Source: Confluentibacter flavum
Lineage (GTDB): Bacteria > Bacteroidota > Bacteroidia > Flavobacteriales > Flavobacteriaceae
Direction: 5' to 3'
Length of the DNA: 64,000 bases
Assembly (NCBI RefSeq): GCF_002843175.1
Contig: NZ_PJEO01000054.1
Coordinates: forward strand, 108,106-172,105
Under the pieces are notes generated by a model that did no database searches, was not told the origin of the DNA, and saw nothing but the letters and a program-made list of their open reading frames with translations. The position numbers and the translations under genes were made by a program. Position 1 is the first letter of the stretch. Every line of letters starts with the position of its first letter. Of the stretch, positions 55,496 through 64,000 are shown piece by piece.

Positions 55496-55619
55496 TCTCC
55501 CCAAAGGGGAGAGATGCTCACTCAATCGAGATATTTGTGGCAAAAATGATTAAATTAAAAAGAATTATAAATTAAAAACGCTTAACTAATCCCCCTCCTT
55601 TGGAGGGGTTAGGGGAGGC
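55492..55619. repeat. split extragenic palindrome between argF' and argB
   Basis: CTCCCC-AAA-GGGGAG (55497-55511) and CCCCTCC-TTT-GGAGGGG (55592-55608) with a trailing TTAGGGGAGG are the two hairpins of the element at 50452-50520. Here they are separated by 80 AT-rich bases. The left arm includes the argF' stop codon. Confidence 0.8.
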
Positions 55620-55628
55620 TTTAAGAAT

Positions 55629-56405
55629 ATGGAAAAACTATCCATAGTAAAAATAGGAGGAAATATTATTGAAGACGATGCGTCTTTAAAAGCATTTCTA
55701 AAGCTATTTGCTAACTTAAAAGGAAAAAAAATTTTAGTACATGGTGGTGGAAAACGTGCTACTAGTATGGCAGCAAAATTAGGCATTGAATCTAAAATGG
55801 TCAATGGCAGACGTATTACTGATGCTGAAACCCTGGAAGTTATTACCATGGTTTACGGTGGTTTGGTAAACAAAAATATTGTAGCGCAATTACAAGCGTT
55901 ACATGTGGATGCGATTGGGTTAACGGGAGCTGATGTAAATAGTATTTCATCAGAAAAAAGACCTGTAAAAGAGGTTGATTTTGGTTTTGTGGGTGATGTT
56001 AAAAAAGTAGCACACAAGTCTATCGATACATTAATTAAGGCAGATTTTACTCCTGTATTTTGTGCCATTACGCATGATGGTAAGGGACAATTATTAAACA
56101 CCAATGCCGATACCATTACCTCACAAGTAGCCGTTGGTATGAGCGAACTTTACGAAACATCCATTTATTATTGTTTTGAGTTGAATGGTGTTTTAAAAGA
56201 CATCAACGATAAAAATTCAGTCATAAAACATATCGATTCTAATATATACAATGAATTATTGGAGCAAGGCATTATTGCAGATGGCATGCTGCCAAAGTTA
56301 GAAAACTGTTTCGATGCTTTAAACCACGGTGTAAAAACCATAAATATGGGAAACACGTCCATGTTAACCCAAGAAAATGATAATTTTACAAGAATATCTT
56401 TATAA
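55629..56405 (+). CDS. argB: N-acyl-glutamate kinase
   Basis: ArgB phosphorylates N-acetyl- (or N-succinyl-) glutamate. The amino-acid kinase landmarks are VKIGGNIIED, ILVHGGGKRA, NGRRITDAETLEV, LTGADVNSI and GIIADGMLPKLE. At 258 residues it has the short form without the N-terminal helix of arginine-inhibited hexameric enzymes. Feedback by arginine through ArgB is therefore less likely and transcriptional control more important. argE starts one base after its stop. Confidence 0.95.
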   Translation: MEKLSIVKIGGNIIEDDASLKAFLKLFANLKGKKILVHGGGKRATSMAAKLGIESKMVNGRRITDAETLEVITMVYGGLVNKNIVAQLQALHVDAIGLTGADVNSISSEKRPVKEVDFGFVGDVKKVAHKSIDTLIKADFTPVFCAITHDGKGQLLNTNADTITSQVAVGMSELYETSIYYCFELNGVLKDINDKNSVIKHIDSNIYNELLEQGIIADGMLPKLENCFDALNHGVKTINMGNTSMLTQENDNFTRISL

Positions 56406-56406
56406 T

Positions 56407-57474
56407 ATGTCTATTCAACAATTAACAAACGATGCGATATCACTATTAAAACAGTTGATAGAAACCCCATCTTTTTCATCGGAAGAAGACCAAACGGCAT
56501 CGCATATTGAAGCTTGGATGCAGCGCTATAACATCGAATATAAAAGAAACCAAAATAATGTGTGGGCCGTTAACAAATACTTTGATGCCAGCAAGCCAAA
56601 TATGTTGCTTAACTCACATCACGATACCGTAAAACCAAACACAGCCTATACAAAAGACCCGTTTAAAGCCATTGTTGAGGATGGTAAATTGTATGGTTTG
56701 GGCAGTAACGATGCCGGTGGTTGTTTGGTGTCTTTAATAGCAACATTCACCCATTTTTACAATCAAAAAGATTTAAAATATAATTTGATTTTGGTCGCTT
56801 CCGCGGAAGAAGAAAGCAGTGGTCCAAACGGATTAAATAGTATGCTTACTACTATTCCTAAGATAGATGTTGCCATTGTAGGCGAACCGACCTTGATGAA
56901 TTTAGCAGTTGCCGAAAAAGGTTTGGTGGTTTTCGATGCCAAAGTAAAAGGAACGGCAAGTCATGCGGCACATCCTAATGACGATAACCCGATTTATAAA
57001 ACCATTGAAACATTACAGTGGTTCAGGGATTTAAAGTTTGAAAAAAGCACGGAAGCATTGGGCGATGTAAAATTAACGGTGACGCAAATTAATGCAGGAA
57101 AACAGCATAATGTGGTGCCGGCCGATGTGGAGTTGGTTATTGATGTTCGTGTAAACGATGCCTATACCAATACTGAAATTGCTGAGTTTTTACAAAAAAA
57201 CGCGCCATGTTTTAGTATTGTGCCGCGTAGTTTGCATTTAAACTCCTCTTCTATTCCTGTTGAACATCCATTGGTACAAGCAGGGATTGCATTAGGTAGA
57301 ACAACCTACGGCTCACCAACCTTATCAGATCAAGCGTGGTTATCATGTAAATCATTAAAATTAGGACCAGGTGATAGTCAGCGCTCACATTCAGCAGACG
57401 AATTTATTTATTTGCATGAAATAGAAGAAGGAATTAAAATATATATAGATTTGTTAAATCGTGTAATTGTATAA
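56407..57474 (+). CDS. argE: M20 family N-acyl-ornithine/citrulline deacylase
   Basis: A dinuclear zinc amidohydrolase of the M20 family, 355 residues. Metal ligands are in LLNSHHDTVKP, GLGSNDAGGCL, the Glu pair in SAEEESSGPNG, VGEPT and the late HSADEFIYLHE. The carbamoyltransferase acts on the acylated substrate, so this enzyme would remove the acyl group from N-acyl-citrulline rather than from ornithine. I start at 56407 (MSIQQLTND), one base after argB. Its 3' end is the start of a duplicated repeat. Confidence 0.9.
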   Translation: MSIQQLTNDAISLLKQLIETPSFSSEEDQTASHIEAWMQRYNIEYKRNQNNVWAVNKYFDASKPNMLLNSHHDTVKPNTAYTKDPFKAIVEDGKLYGLGSNDAGGCLVSLIATFTHFYNQKDLKYNLILVASAEEESSGPNGLNSMLTTIPKIDVAIVGEPTLMNLAVAEKGLVVFDAKVKGTASHAAHPNDDNPIYKTIETLQWFRDLKFEKSTEALGDVKLTVTQINAGKQHNVVPADVELVIDVRVNDAYTNTEIAEFLQKNAPCFSIVPRSLHLNSSSIPVEHPLVQAGIALGRTTYGSPTLSDQAWLSCKSLKLGPGDSQRSHSADEFIYLHEIEEGIKIYIDLLNRVIV

Positions 57475-57640
57475 ATGTTTGTTGTTTAGTTGTTTGTCGT
57501 AGAGTCGACTTAACAACTAAACAATTTAGCATAAAAAGAAATAAAATTTTTGAATAATGTAATTATATAAATGTTTGTTGTGAGTTTGTTTTTCGGTCGT
57601 ATGGTCGACTCAACAACTAAACAACAAACGACTAAACATT
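57462..57640 (+). repeat. tandem duplication with internal inverted repeats between argE and argH
   Basis: TGTAATTGTATAAATGTTTG at 57462 recurs with one change at 57558, 96 bases later, and the likeness continues through GTCGACT and AACAACTAAACAA. Each copy contains GTT-rich and AAC-rich arms (TTGTTTAGTTGTT with AACAACTAAACAA) that can pair around a GTCGAC centre. Copy A begins within the last codons of argE. Confidence 0.75.
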
Positions 57641-57645
57641 AAGAA

Positions 57646-58920
57646 ATGAAACTCTGGGACAAAGGCATATCAATCGATAAAAAAATAGAGCAATTTACTG
57701 TTGGCAATGATAGGGAAATTGATGTTCATATAGCAAAGTACGATGTTATTGCATCTAGGGCACATGCTAAAATGCTTCAAAAAATTGGCATTCTTACTGC
57801 TAACGAACTGATAGAATTGTTAGGAGGTTTAAAAAAAATTGAAACTCAAATTGATAATGGAACCTTTGTTATTGACCCACAATTTGAAGATGTACACTCT
57901 AAAATTGAGTTTGAATTAACAAAAACCCTAGGTGAGGTTGGAAAAAAAATCCACACCGCGCGTTCTAGAAATGATCAAGTGTTAGTGGCGTTGCAGCTAT
58001 ATTACAAGGAGAATTTAGGTTTAGTAAAACAAAAAACAGAAATCCTTTTTGAAACCCTTTTAGGTTTAGCCGATAGGTATAAAGACAAAGTCCTTCCAGG
58101 TTATACACATTTACAGGTTGCCATGCCATCATCGTTTGGGTTATGGTTTTCAGCATATGCTGAGGTCTTAATTGACGATGTATATTTACTAAATGCCGCC
58201 TTGAAAACCGTCGATCAAAATCCGTTAGGTTCTGCTGCCGGGTATGGTAGTTCATTTCCAATTGATAGGGAATTCACAACTAAAGAAATGGATTTTGCAA
58301 CCTTAAAATACAATGTGGTTGCGGCACAAATGAGCAGAGGGAAAAGTGAACGTACCATTGCGGCCAGTTTAGGCAGTTTGTGTAATACCATGAGCCGTTT
58401 TGCCATGGATGTCTGTTTGTATATGAGTCAGAATTTCGGATTTATTTCCTTTCCGGATGCCTTAACAACGGGTAGTAGCATCATGCCACACAAAAAGAAT
58501 CCAGATGTTTTTGAGTTGATTCGTGGTAAATGCAATAAAATACAAGCGCTACAAACTGAAATGCTGTTAATAACAAACAATTTGCCAAGTGGCTACCACA
58601 GGGATTTTCAGTTACTAAAAGAAAACATGATTGCAGCTTTTGAAGACGTCAAGGATATTTTAGATATTTTCAATTACTCGATTCAGCAAATTATTGTGAA
58701 AGATGTTGATGTAAATAACGATTTGTACAAATACCTTTTTACGGTTGATAATATTAACACGCTTGTTGTTGAAGGGCAAAGTTTTAGGGAAGCCTACCAA
58801 AAAATTGGTGGACAAGTACAAGATGGCACATACAAACCAGACACCTCAAAAAAACATACACACGTTGGTAGTATTCATAATTTGTGTTTGGATAAAATTC
58901 GGGCTAAGTTTCCTGATTAG
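57646..58920 (+). CDS. argH: argininosuccinate lyase
   Basis: ArgH splits argininosuccinate into arginine and fumarate. HTARSRNDQV, GYTHLQVAMP, the signature GSSIMPHKKNPDVFELIRG and the N-terminal LWDKGISIDK are intact in 424 residues. It is the last gene of the arginine-proline operon. No clear terminator follows in the 48 bases before the next GNAT gene, so read-through is possible. Confidence 0.97.
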   Translation: MKLWDKGISIDKKIEQFTVGNDREIDVHIAKYDVIASRAHAKMLQKIGILTANELIELLGGLKKIETQIDNGTFVIDPQFEDVHSKIEFELTKTLGEVGKKIHTARSRNDQVLVALQLYYKENLGLVKQKTEILFETLLGLADRYKDKVLPGYTHLQVAMPSSFGLWFSAYAEVLIDDVYLLNAALKTVDQNPLGSAAGYGSSFPIDREFTTKEMDFATLKYNVVAAQMSRGKSERTIAASLGSLCNTMSRFAMDVCLYMSQNFGFISFPDALTTGSSIMPHKKNPDVFELIRGKCNKIQALQTEMLLITNNLPSGYHRDFQLLKENMIAAFEDVKDILDIFNYSIQQIIVKDVDVNNDLYKYLFTVDNINTLVVEGQSFREAYQKIGGQVQDGTYKPDTSKKHTHVGSIHNLCLDKIRAKFPD

Positions 58921-58968
58921 GTTTTGATACAAGTAAAAGCCAAAGTATTTATGTTTATTTGAAGGCAA

Positions 58969-59460
58969 ATGATTAAACAGATTTCGATTGACTATTTAAA
59001 AAATGCGCTTGATATTTTTAATGATGTTAAAAGAAATATGTTAGAAAATAATATTGATCAATGGGATGAAATTTATCCAGATTTCAAGATTATTGAAAAT
59101 GATATTATTAATCATCATGGATATGGATATTTTGATAATGAGCAACTAATAGGATATATTGCTTTTAACGAAATTTTTAATGAGGAATATAATGCTATTG
59201 ATTGGAAATTTCATGATGATAAACCTTTAATTATTCATCGTTTAGCGGTTAAATCTAAATTTCAGGGTATAGGAATTGCTAAAAAATTAATGCAATTTGT
59301 TGAAACAAAAGCTAAAAATGACGGCTATGTCGCCATAAGACTAGATGCATTTTCTGGTAACCCAAAATCTCTGGAATTTTATCAGAGATTAGGTTATAGT
59401 TCAGCCGGACAAGTATATTTTAGAAAGGGTATGTTTTATTGTTTTGAGAAAAGTATATAA
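58969..59460 (+). CDS. GNAT family N-acetyltransferase
   Basis: A 163-residue acetyltransferase with the acyl-CoA loop in RLAVKSKFQGIGIAKKLM and the closing GNPKSLEFYQRLGY. The substrate is unknown. It is unlike the GNAT at the head of the arginine operon: it lacks the Cys-rich tail and has the usual small-molecule or protein acetyltransferase layout. It may be read through from argH. Confidence 0.9.
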   Translation: MIKQISIDYLKNALDIFNDVKRNMLENNIDQWDEIYPDFKIIENDIINHHGYGYFDNEQLIGYIAFNEIFNEEYNAIDWKFHDDKPLIIHRLAVKSKFQGIGIAKKLMQFVETKAKNDGYVAIRLDAFSGNPKSLEFYQRLGYSSAGQVYFRKGMFYCFEKSI

Positions 59461-59501
59461 TACTAAGTGAATTTCTTTAATATTTTCCTCATCTTAAAAA
59501 T

Positions 59502-60470
59502 ATGAAATTAAAGATTGATAAGTTTGTAATAGCCATTATAGCTGTAATTGTTATGGCTTATCTCTTTCCACATTGGGGGACAAAAGAAAGCCCCATTCCT
59601 CTTGACACGATTAGCACCATAGGAATTTCGTTGATTTTCTTTTTTTACGGACTTAAATTAAGTCCAGATAAATTAAAAGCAGGTCTTAAAAACTGGAAAT
59701 TACACATTTTAGTTCAAGTCTCAACCTTTTTAATTTTTCCACTTCTTGTTTTAGCTTTTCATCCATTTTTGCAAACAGAAGAGCAAAACACGATGTGGTT
59801 GGCATTCTTTTTTTTAGCAGCCTTACCATCAACGGTATCATCATCTGTAGTCATGGTGTCTATGGCAAAAGGAAACATACCTGCGGCCATTTTTAATGCC
59901 AGTATTTCTGGAATTATAGGCATTGCTCTTACGCCATTGTGGATGGGATTGTTTGTAAATCCGGCGCAAACGGATTTCGACTTTACCGAAATTTATACAA
60001 AACTCATTCTACAAATTATCCTACCTGTTATTTTAGGACTATTGTTGCAACGTTTTCTAGGCACTTTTGCTCTGAAGCACAGTGCAAAATTGACGATGTT
60101 TGATAAGTCTATCATCTTACTAATTATTTACAAGAGTTTTGCTGAATCGTTTGAAGAAAACATATTTAGTTCGGTATCAATTTTAGATTTGTTATTACTT
60201 TTTATAGGGGTAATGCTATTATTTTTCTTAGCTTTCTTCTTGACAGGTTTTATGGCCAAAAAGTTAGATTTCAATAAAGAAGACCAAATCACCGCCCAGT
60301 TTTGTGGAACCAAAAAATCCTTGGTACATGGCACTGTTTTTTCTAAAATACTTTTTGGAAATATGGCGTCCATTGGAATCATCTTATTACCCCTTATGCT
60401 ATTTCATGCCATTCAAATATTAATTATTAGTGTGGTTGCTTCAAAATTGGCAAGGCGACAACATTCGTAA
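59502..60470 (+). CDS. bile acid:sodium symporter family (SBF-like, YfeH type) transporter
   Basis: A 322-residue membrane protein with about 10 helices. The segments ISLIFFFYGLKLSPDKLKAGL, LAALPSTVSSSVVMVSMAKGN and FCGTKKSLVHGTVFSKILF match the SBF-like family, in which TVSSSVV and GTKKSL are the crossover motifs that bind sodium. The transported anion is unknown. No partner gene is evident. Confidence 0.9.
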   Translation: MKLKIDKFVIAIIAVIVMAYLFPHWGTKESPIPLDTISTIGISLIFFFYGLKLSPDKLKAGLKNWKLHILVQVSTFLIFPLLVLAFHPFLQTEEQNTMWLAFFFLAALPSTVSSSVVMVSMAKGNIPAAIFNASISGIIGIALTPLWMGLFVNPAQTDFDFTEIYTKLILQIILPVILGLLLQRFLGTFALKHSAKLTMFDKSIILLIIYKSFAESFEENIFSSVSILDLLLLFIGVMLLFFLAFFLTGFMAKKLDFNKEDQITAQFCGTKKSLVHGTVFSKILFGNMASIGIILLPLMLFHAIQILIISVVASKLARRQHS

Positions 60471-60589
60471 CGCAAGACTAAACGAATACCCACTATTCAT
60501 TAAAATTTCTCATAGATTTCTTATCTTGAACAGGTTTAAAAAATGGAATTTCATTCTGTTTTCGACATTAATAATTTAAAAGGAAATAT

Positions 60590-63331
60590 ATGTGCAAATT
60601 GACTTCTCGTGTACTTAATTTATTGATATCAACATGTTTTATTATTATAATATCTTGTAAATCATCAACAACAAAAAACGAAATTCCAAGGGAATGTATT
60701 TCCATAAATGACAACTGGAAGTTTATGAAATACGCTTCTTTAGAAGACGCTGATGATTTGTTTTATGATGTTCGTCCAGAAGTAGTGAATGCAAATGATG
60801 CAAAAGAAGCCGATACGCCTGCAACAGAAGCGGAAAAACTTGAGGCTTCTAAAAAAGCATTGAAACCGTATATTTTACCAGCAGCGAATCCGTTTATAAA
60901 AGATACAATTAATCATCATGTACGTCCAGAAGGACATCCAGGAAGCGACTTCCCATTTGTGCAAGCAACGTTTGATGATAGCAGCTGGGAGAACGTAAAC
61001 TTACCACACGATTGGGCGATAAAAGGACCGTTCCAAGAAGGCTCAAATGCGGAAGTTGGCGGTGGCATGGGACGTTTACCTAGTAATGGGATTGCTTGGT
61101 ACAGAAGAAAAATTGATGTTACAGAAGCAGATAAAAATAAATCGATTTATTTAGATATTGACGGTGCCATGTCGTATGCCATAGTTTGGTTAAATGGACA
61201 GTTGGTGGGCGGTTGGCCTTATGGTTATAATTCGTTTCGATTAGATTTAACACCTTACCTTAACTTTTCAGGAGAAAATCAAATTGCGATACGATTAGAC
61301 AATCCGAATCATTCGGCACGTTGGTATCCAGGTGGTGGCATCTATCGTAATGTTTGGTTGACTAAAACTAATAAAGTGCATGTGTCGCATTGGGGAACGA
61401 CGGTAACAACTTCAAATGTTTCTAAAGAATCAGCAAACATTCATTTTGATGTTACAGTTAAAAATAATTCTGATTCAGATGCAGACATTGAAACCATCAC
61501 AGAAATTTACACATGCAACAATGATGACATCGGAGCAAATGTCGCCACGATAGAAAAGACTACGACTAAAATTTCAGCAGGAAATAGTGAAACCATAAAA
61601 GGTTCAGTAACCGTAGAAAATCCCCAGCTTTGGGGGCCTCCACCAACGCAAACACCAAATCTGTACAAAGCCATCACTTCCATACTGCGTGAAGGTGTTT
61701 TAATCGATGAATACGAAACAACGTTTGGTATTAAAAACATCAAACTAGACCCTAATCAAGGCATATTGGTCAATGGCGAATTAATAAAAATACAAGGCGT
61801 TAATGAACATCACGATTTGGGAGCTATGGGAGCGGCATTTAACGTGCGTGCAGCAGAACGTAAATTAGAAATTTTAAAGGAAATGGGCGTGAATGCCATT
61901 CGTATGGCACATAATCCACCCGCACCAGAATTGTTAGAACTAACAGATAAAATGGGTTTTTTGGTCATTGATGAAGTGTTTGATTCTTGGGAACGGAAGA
62001 AAACGCCCCACGATTTCCATTTGATTTTTCCAGATTGGCATGAAGCTGACACAAGAGCGATGGTACGGAGAGATAAAAACCATCCATCCATTATAATATG
62101 GAGTTATGGCAACGAGGTTGGTGAGCAATATACTGATGAAGAAGGCGCAGCGATAGGGAAAAGATTGTCTGATATCGTGAAAGAAGAAGACTCAACCAGG
62201 CCAACAACTAGTGCTATGAATTGGGCAAAATCAGATATGCCTTTTTCAAATGCGATGGATGTGATAAGTTTTAATTATCAAGGGGAAGGCATTCGCCAAG
62301 ACCCCATTTTTGATAACGTTACCGATAGAATTAAAACAAAACCACAATACGAACCGTATCACAAAAAGTTTCCAAACAAAGTGATTCTTAGTAGCGAAAC
62401 GGCTTCTGCTGCTAGTAGTCGTGGTGTGTATTTGTTTCCAGTATCAGATTTAATGAGTTCACCCATTCGCGATGGTATGGGTGGTGATTCTAAAATAAAA
62501 CAAGTAAGCGCTTATGAGCTTTATGCTGTTGATTTTGGATCTAGTGCCGATAAGGTTTTTGCCTCGTTAGACAAACATCCCTATTCCGCTGGGGAATTTG
62601 TGTGGACAGGTTTTGATTATCTAGGCGAACCAACGCCTTATTATGATGCACGAAGTTCTTATAACGGCATCATAGATTTAGCAGGTTTCCCGAAAGACCG
62701 CTTTTATTTATACCAATCGAGATGGCGACCAGATTTGCCAATGGTTCATATTTTGCCACATTGGAATTGGCCTGAGCGTATGGACAAAATAACTCCTGTG
62801 CATGTATTTACCTCGGGTGATGAAGTTGAATTATTTCTTAACGGAAAATCGCTGGGAAAAAAGAAAAAGGGCGATTATGAATACCGTTTGCGTTGGGATG
62901 ATGTGACGTATCAACCCGGAGAACTAAAAGCTGTTGCTTATAAAAACGGAAAAGTTTGGGCAGAGAAAACAGTAAAAACGACTGAGGAAGCTTCTAAATT
63001 AATGGTAAAGGCAGATAGAACTACGATTGATGCCGATGGGAAAGATCTATCTTTTATAACCATTGAAGTGAAAGATAAAAATGGATTGATAGTTCCAACC
63101 GCCAATAACTTATTGGAGTTTGAAATAGAAGGGCCTGGAGAAATTATTGCGACGGATAATGGTGATGCATCCGACTTAACAGCGTTTGTTTCAAAAAAAC
63201 GTCATGCTTTTAATGGACTGGCATTGGTTATTGTGCGCTCTAAAAAAGGTGAAATGGGAACTATAAAAGTTACTGCCAAATCTAATGGTTTAGAAACAGG
63301 TATTGTTGAAATTAAAGCATTTACGCCATAA
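60590..63331 (+). CDS. GH2 beta-galactosidase-like lipoprotein with extra C-terminal domains
   Basis: A 913-residue family 2 glycoside hydrolase exported as a lipoprotein (FIIIISC). The order is jelly-roll (SWENVNLPHDW, AWYRRKIDV), immunoglobulin-like domain, TIM barrel with GVNEHHDLGAMG, a DUF4982-like domain and a final invasin-like domain (MVKADRTTIDADGKDLSFITI). The acid/base Glu is in SYGNEVGEQ and the nucleophile in ILSSETASA. An unusual stretch of about 65 residues, acidic and Ala-rich, interrupts the first domain between NDNWKFMKY and FDDSSWENV. The sugar could be galactose or another equatorial glycoside. A SET-domain gene follows 22 bases later. Confidence 0.92.
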   Translation: MCKLTSRVLNLLISTCFIIIISCKSSTTKNEIPRECISINDNWKFMKYASLEDADDLFYDVRPEVVNANDAKEADTPATEAEKLEASKKALKPYILPAANPFIKDTINHHVRPEGHPGSDFPFVQATFDDSSWENVNLPHDWAIKGPFQEGSNAEVGGGMGRLPSNGIAWYRRKIDVTEADKNKSIYLDIDGAMSYAIVWLNGQLVGGWPYGYNSFRLDLTPYLNFSGENQIAIRLDNPNHSARWYPGGGIYRNVWLTKTNKVHVSHWGTTVTTSNVSKESANIHFDVTVKNNSDSDADIETITEIYTCNNDDIGANVATIEKTTTKISAGNSETIKGSVTVENPQLWGPPPTQTPNLYKAITSILREGVLIDEYETTFGIKNIKLDPNQGILVNGELIKIQGVNEHHDLGAMGAAFNVRAAERKLEILKEMGVNAIRMAHNPPAPELLELTDKMGFLVIDEVFDSWERKKTPHDFHLIFPDWHEADTRAMVRRDKNHPSIIIWSYGNEVGEQYTDEEGAAIGKRLSDIVKEEDSTRPTTSAMNWAKSDMPFSNAMDVISFNYQGEGIRQDPIFDNVTDRIKTKPQYEPYHKKFPNKVILSSETASAASSRGVYLFPVSDLMSSPIRDGMGGDSKIKQVSAYELYAVDFGSSADKVFASLDKHPYSAGEFVWTGFDYLGEPTPYYDARSSYNGIIDLAGFPKDRFYLYQSRWRPDLPMVHILPHWNWPERMDKITPVHVFTSGDEVELFLNGKSLGKKKKGDYEYRLRWDDVTYQPGELKAVAYKNGKVWAEKTVKTTEEASKLMVKADRTTIDADGKDLSFITIEVKDKNGLIVPTANNLLEFEIEGPGEIIATDNGDASDLTAFVSKKRHAFNGLALVIVRSKKGEMGTIKVTAKSNGLETGIVEIKAFTP

Positions 63332-63353
63332 GTGTAAAATCACAAGAAAAAAA

Positions 63354-63713
63354 ATGGGTACTCTATTAGAAATAATACAATCGCCATTACACGGAAAAGG
63401 TGTTTTTGCAACACGAAACATTACAAGAGGAGAGCAATTAGTTACGAGTCACATGGTGTTGGTTCATGTAAATGAAAACTTGCCAGAAGTTTTGGCAACC
63501 CTTCAATTTCCTTGGACAGAGGAATATGATGCTATTTGCATAAGTGATGCGGGAAGTTTTTTTAATCATAGTAGTCAACCGAATGCCAAAGTTGATGAGC
63601 GGGATTTTGAAAACCTAATTCAAACATTTGTGGCTAAAACGGATATTTTAAAGGGGACTGAAATTACCATTTACTATAATGATGCTTTTGAAGATTTTGT
63701 TAATAATTTCTAA
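63354..63713 (+). CDS. small SET-domain protein, putative lysine methyltransferase
   Basis: A 119-residue bare SET domain. SPLHGKGVFATRNI, the knot-forming FFNHSSQPNAKV and the final EITIYYNDAFEDF are the three conserved blocks; there are no pre- or post-SET cysteines. It should use SAM to methylate a lysine, possibly of a ribosomal or DNA-binding protein, or a small molecule. I start at the ATG at 63354; an in-frame start 51 bases upstream would overlap the GH2 gene and add a basic tail not seen in the family. Confidence 0.88.
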   Translation: MGTLLEIIQSPLHGKGVFATRNITRGEQLVTSHMVLVHVNENLPEVLATLQFPWTEEYDAICISDAGSFFNHSSQPNAKVDERDFENLIQTFVAKTDILKGTEITIYYNDAFEDFVNNF

Positions 63714-63814
63714 ACTCTTGGTTAAGCTTTATGGCTTGAAAAATCTGATTCTTTATTGAGATGACAAAACTGTTTTTTAAAGGAATAAGCGATTATTTAT
63801 AATACTTGTAAAAT

Positions 63815-63846
63815 AAAAAAAGCGCACTTCTAAAAGCGGGCTTTAA
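63815..63846 (+). terminator. weak terminator-like hairpin after the SET gene
   Basis: AAAGCGC and GCGGGCTTT pair imperfectly across a 10-base loop, preceded by an A-run and without a good T-tail. It lies about 105 bases after the SET stop. Confidence 0.35.
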
Positions 63847-63948
63847 GGATCCCAAAAATTATAATTTGGTGACTAACTCAAATAATTAAATAATTGTGGA
63901 TTGTCCTAAATGAATGTTGGTAAAGTTTAGATTGGTTTCCCACCGCTA

Positions 63949-63969
63949 GCGCTCGTTTGCAACGAGTGC
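63949..63969. repeat. hairpin repeat at the right end of the window
   Basis: GCGCTCGTT-TGC-AACGAGTGC forms a 9-bp stem with one G-U pair in a GC-rich patch. The composition departs from the AT-rich flanks, like the other extragenic repeats here. No gene was seen in 63714-64000. Confidence 0.5.
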
Positions 63970-64000
63970 CGTCTGAGTAAGGCAAACGAAAGCAATAAAA

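Overview
The window is a gene-dense, AT-rich chromosomal segment of a Bacteroidota bacterium, almost certainly a member of the Flavobacteriaceae. The evidence is: promoters of the Bacteroidota type (TTG, about 19 bases, TAnnTTTG) before metK and valS; almost no Shine-Dalgarno sequences; many lipoproteins; TPR-containing hybrid histidine kinases; a class II IlvC; and the arginine route with a carbamoyltransferase acting on N-acyl-ornithine. No tRNA, rRNA, CRISPR array, prophage or intact insertion sequence was seen. The genus is not assigned.

Layout. 1-16.4 kb is housekeeping: a hybrid kinase, O-methyltransferase, SDR reductase, MsrA, NIF3, LpxK, a second hybrid kinase, then GAPDH, LipA, an unusual NRAMP-like transporter, an ECF sigma factor and a GT2. 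16.5-22.1 kb holds a second sigma factor with its RskA-like anti-sigma factor, MurB, an aminotransferase, an aspartyl protease with PDZ domain and a DUF1573 protein. 22.4-28.4 kb holds valS, followed by a small accessory zone in which two decayed copies of the valS 3' end alternate with two lipoprotein genes and a membrane EEP-family enzyme. 28.7-31.3 kb is a GH2 beta-mannosidase-like lipoprotein.

31.4-40.2 kb is a divergent amino-acid regulatory hub. metK (minus) sits behind a SAM-II-type riboswitch. On the plus strand a 20-residue peptide with 11 Ile/Leu/Val residues, followed by an intrinsic terminator and a possible antiterminator, precedes ilvD-ilvB-ilvN-ilvC-ilvA. 40.4-47.1 kb holds GapN, azurin and a four-gene sugar cluster (MFS, Gfo/Idh/MocA, TIM-barrel isomerase, DUF1080) that fits 3-keto-glycoside metabolism.

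47.3-58.9 kb is one long arginine plus proline operon: GNAT-argG-argC-proC-argD-proA-proB-argF'-argB-argE-argH. It starts behind a GC-rich leader that could encode an Arg-containing peptide. It contains every step from glutamate to arginine except carbamoyl phosphate synthesis, and all of proline synthesis. Its carbamoyltransferase has Ala90 at the residue that decides acetyl- versus succinyl-ornithine in characterised relatives. Its wider gene gaps are filled with palindromic or tandem repeats. 59-63.7 kb has a second GNAT, a bile-acid-sodium symporter family protein, a GH2 beta-galactosidase-like lipoprotein and a small SET-domain protein.

The most notable observations are: (i) a modular family of extragenic palindromes, one copy of which lies in frame inside valS and one arm of which lies inside the SAM-II riboswitch loop; (ii) duplicated, decaying valS 3' ends that suggest repeated insertion at that site; (iii) the ilv attenuator; (iv) the candidate arginine leader; and (v) the Ala90 carbamoyltransferase.
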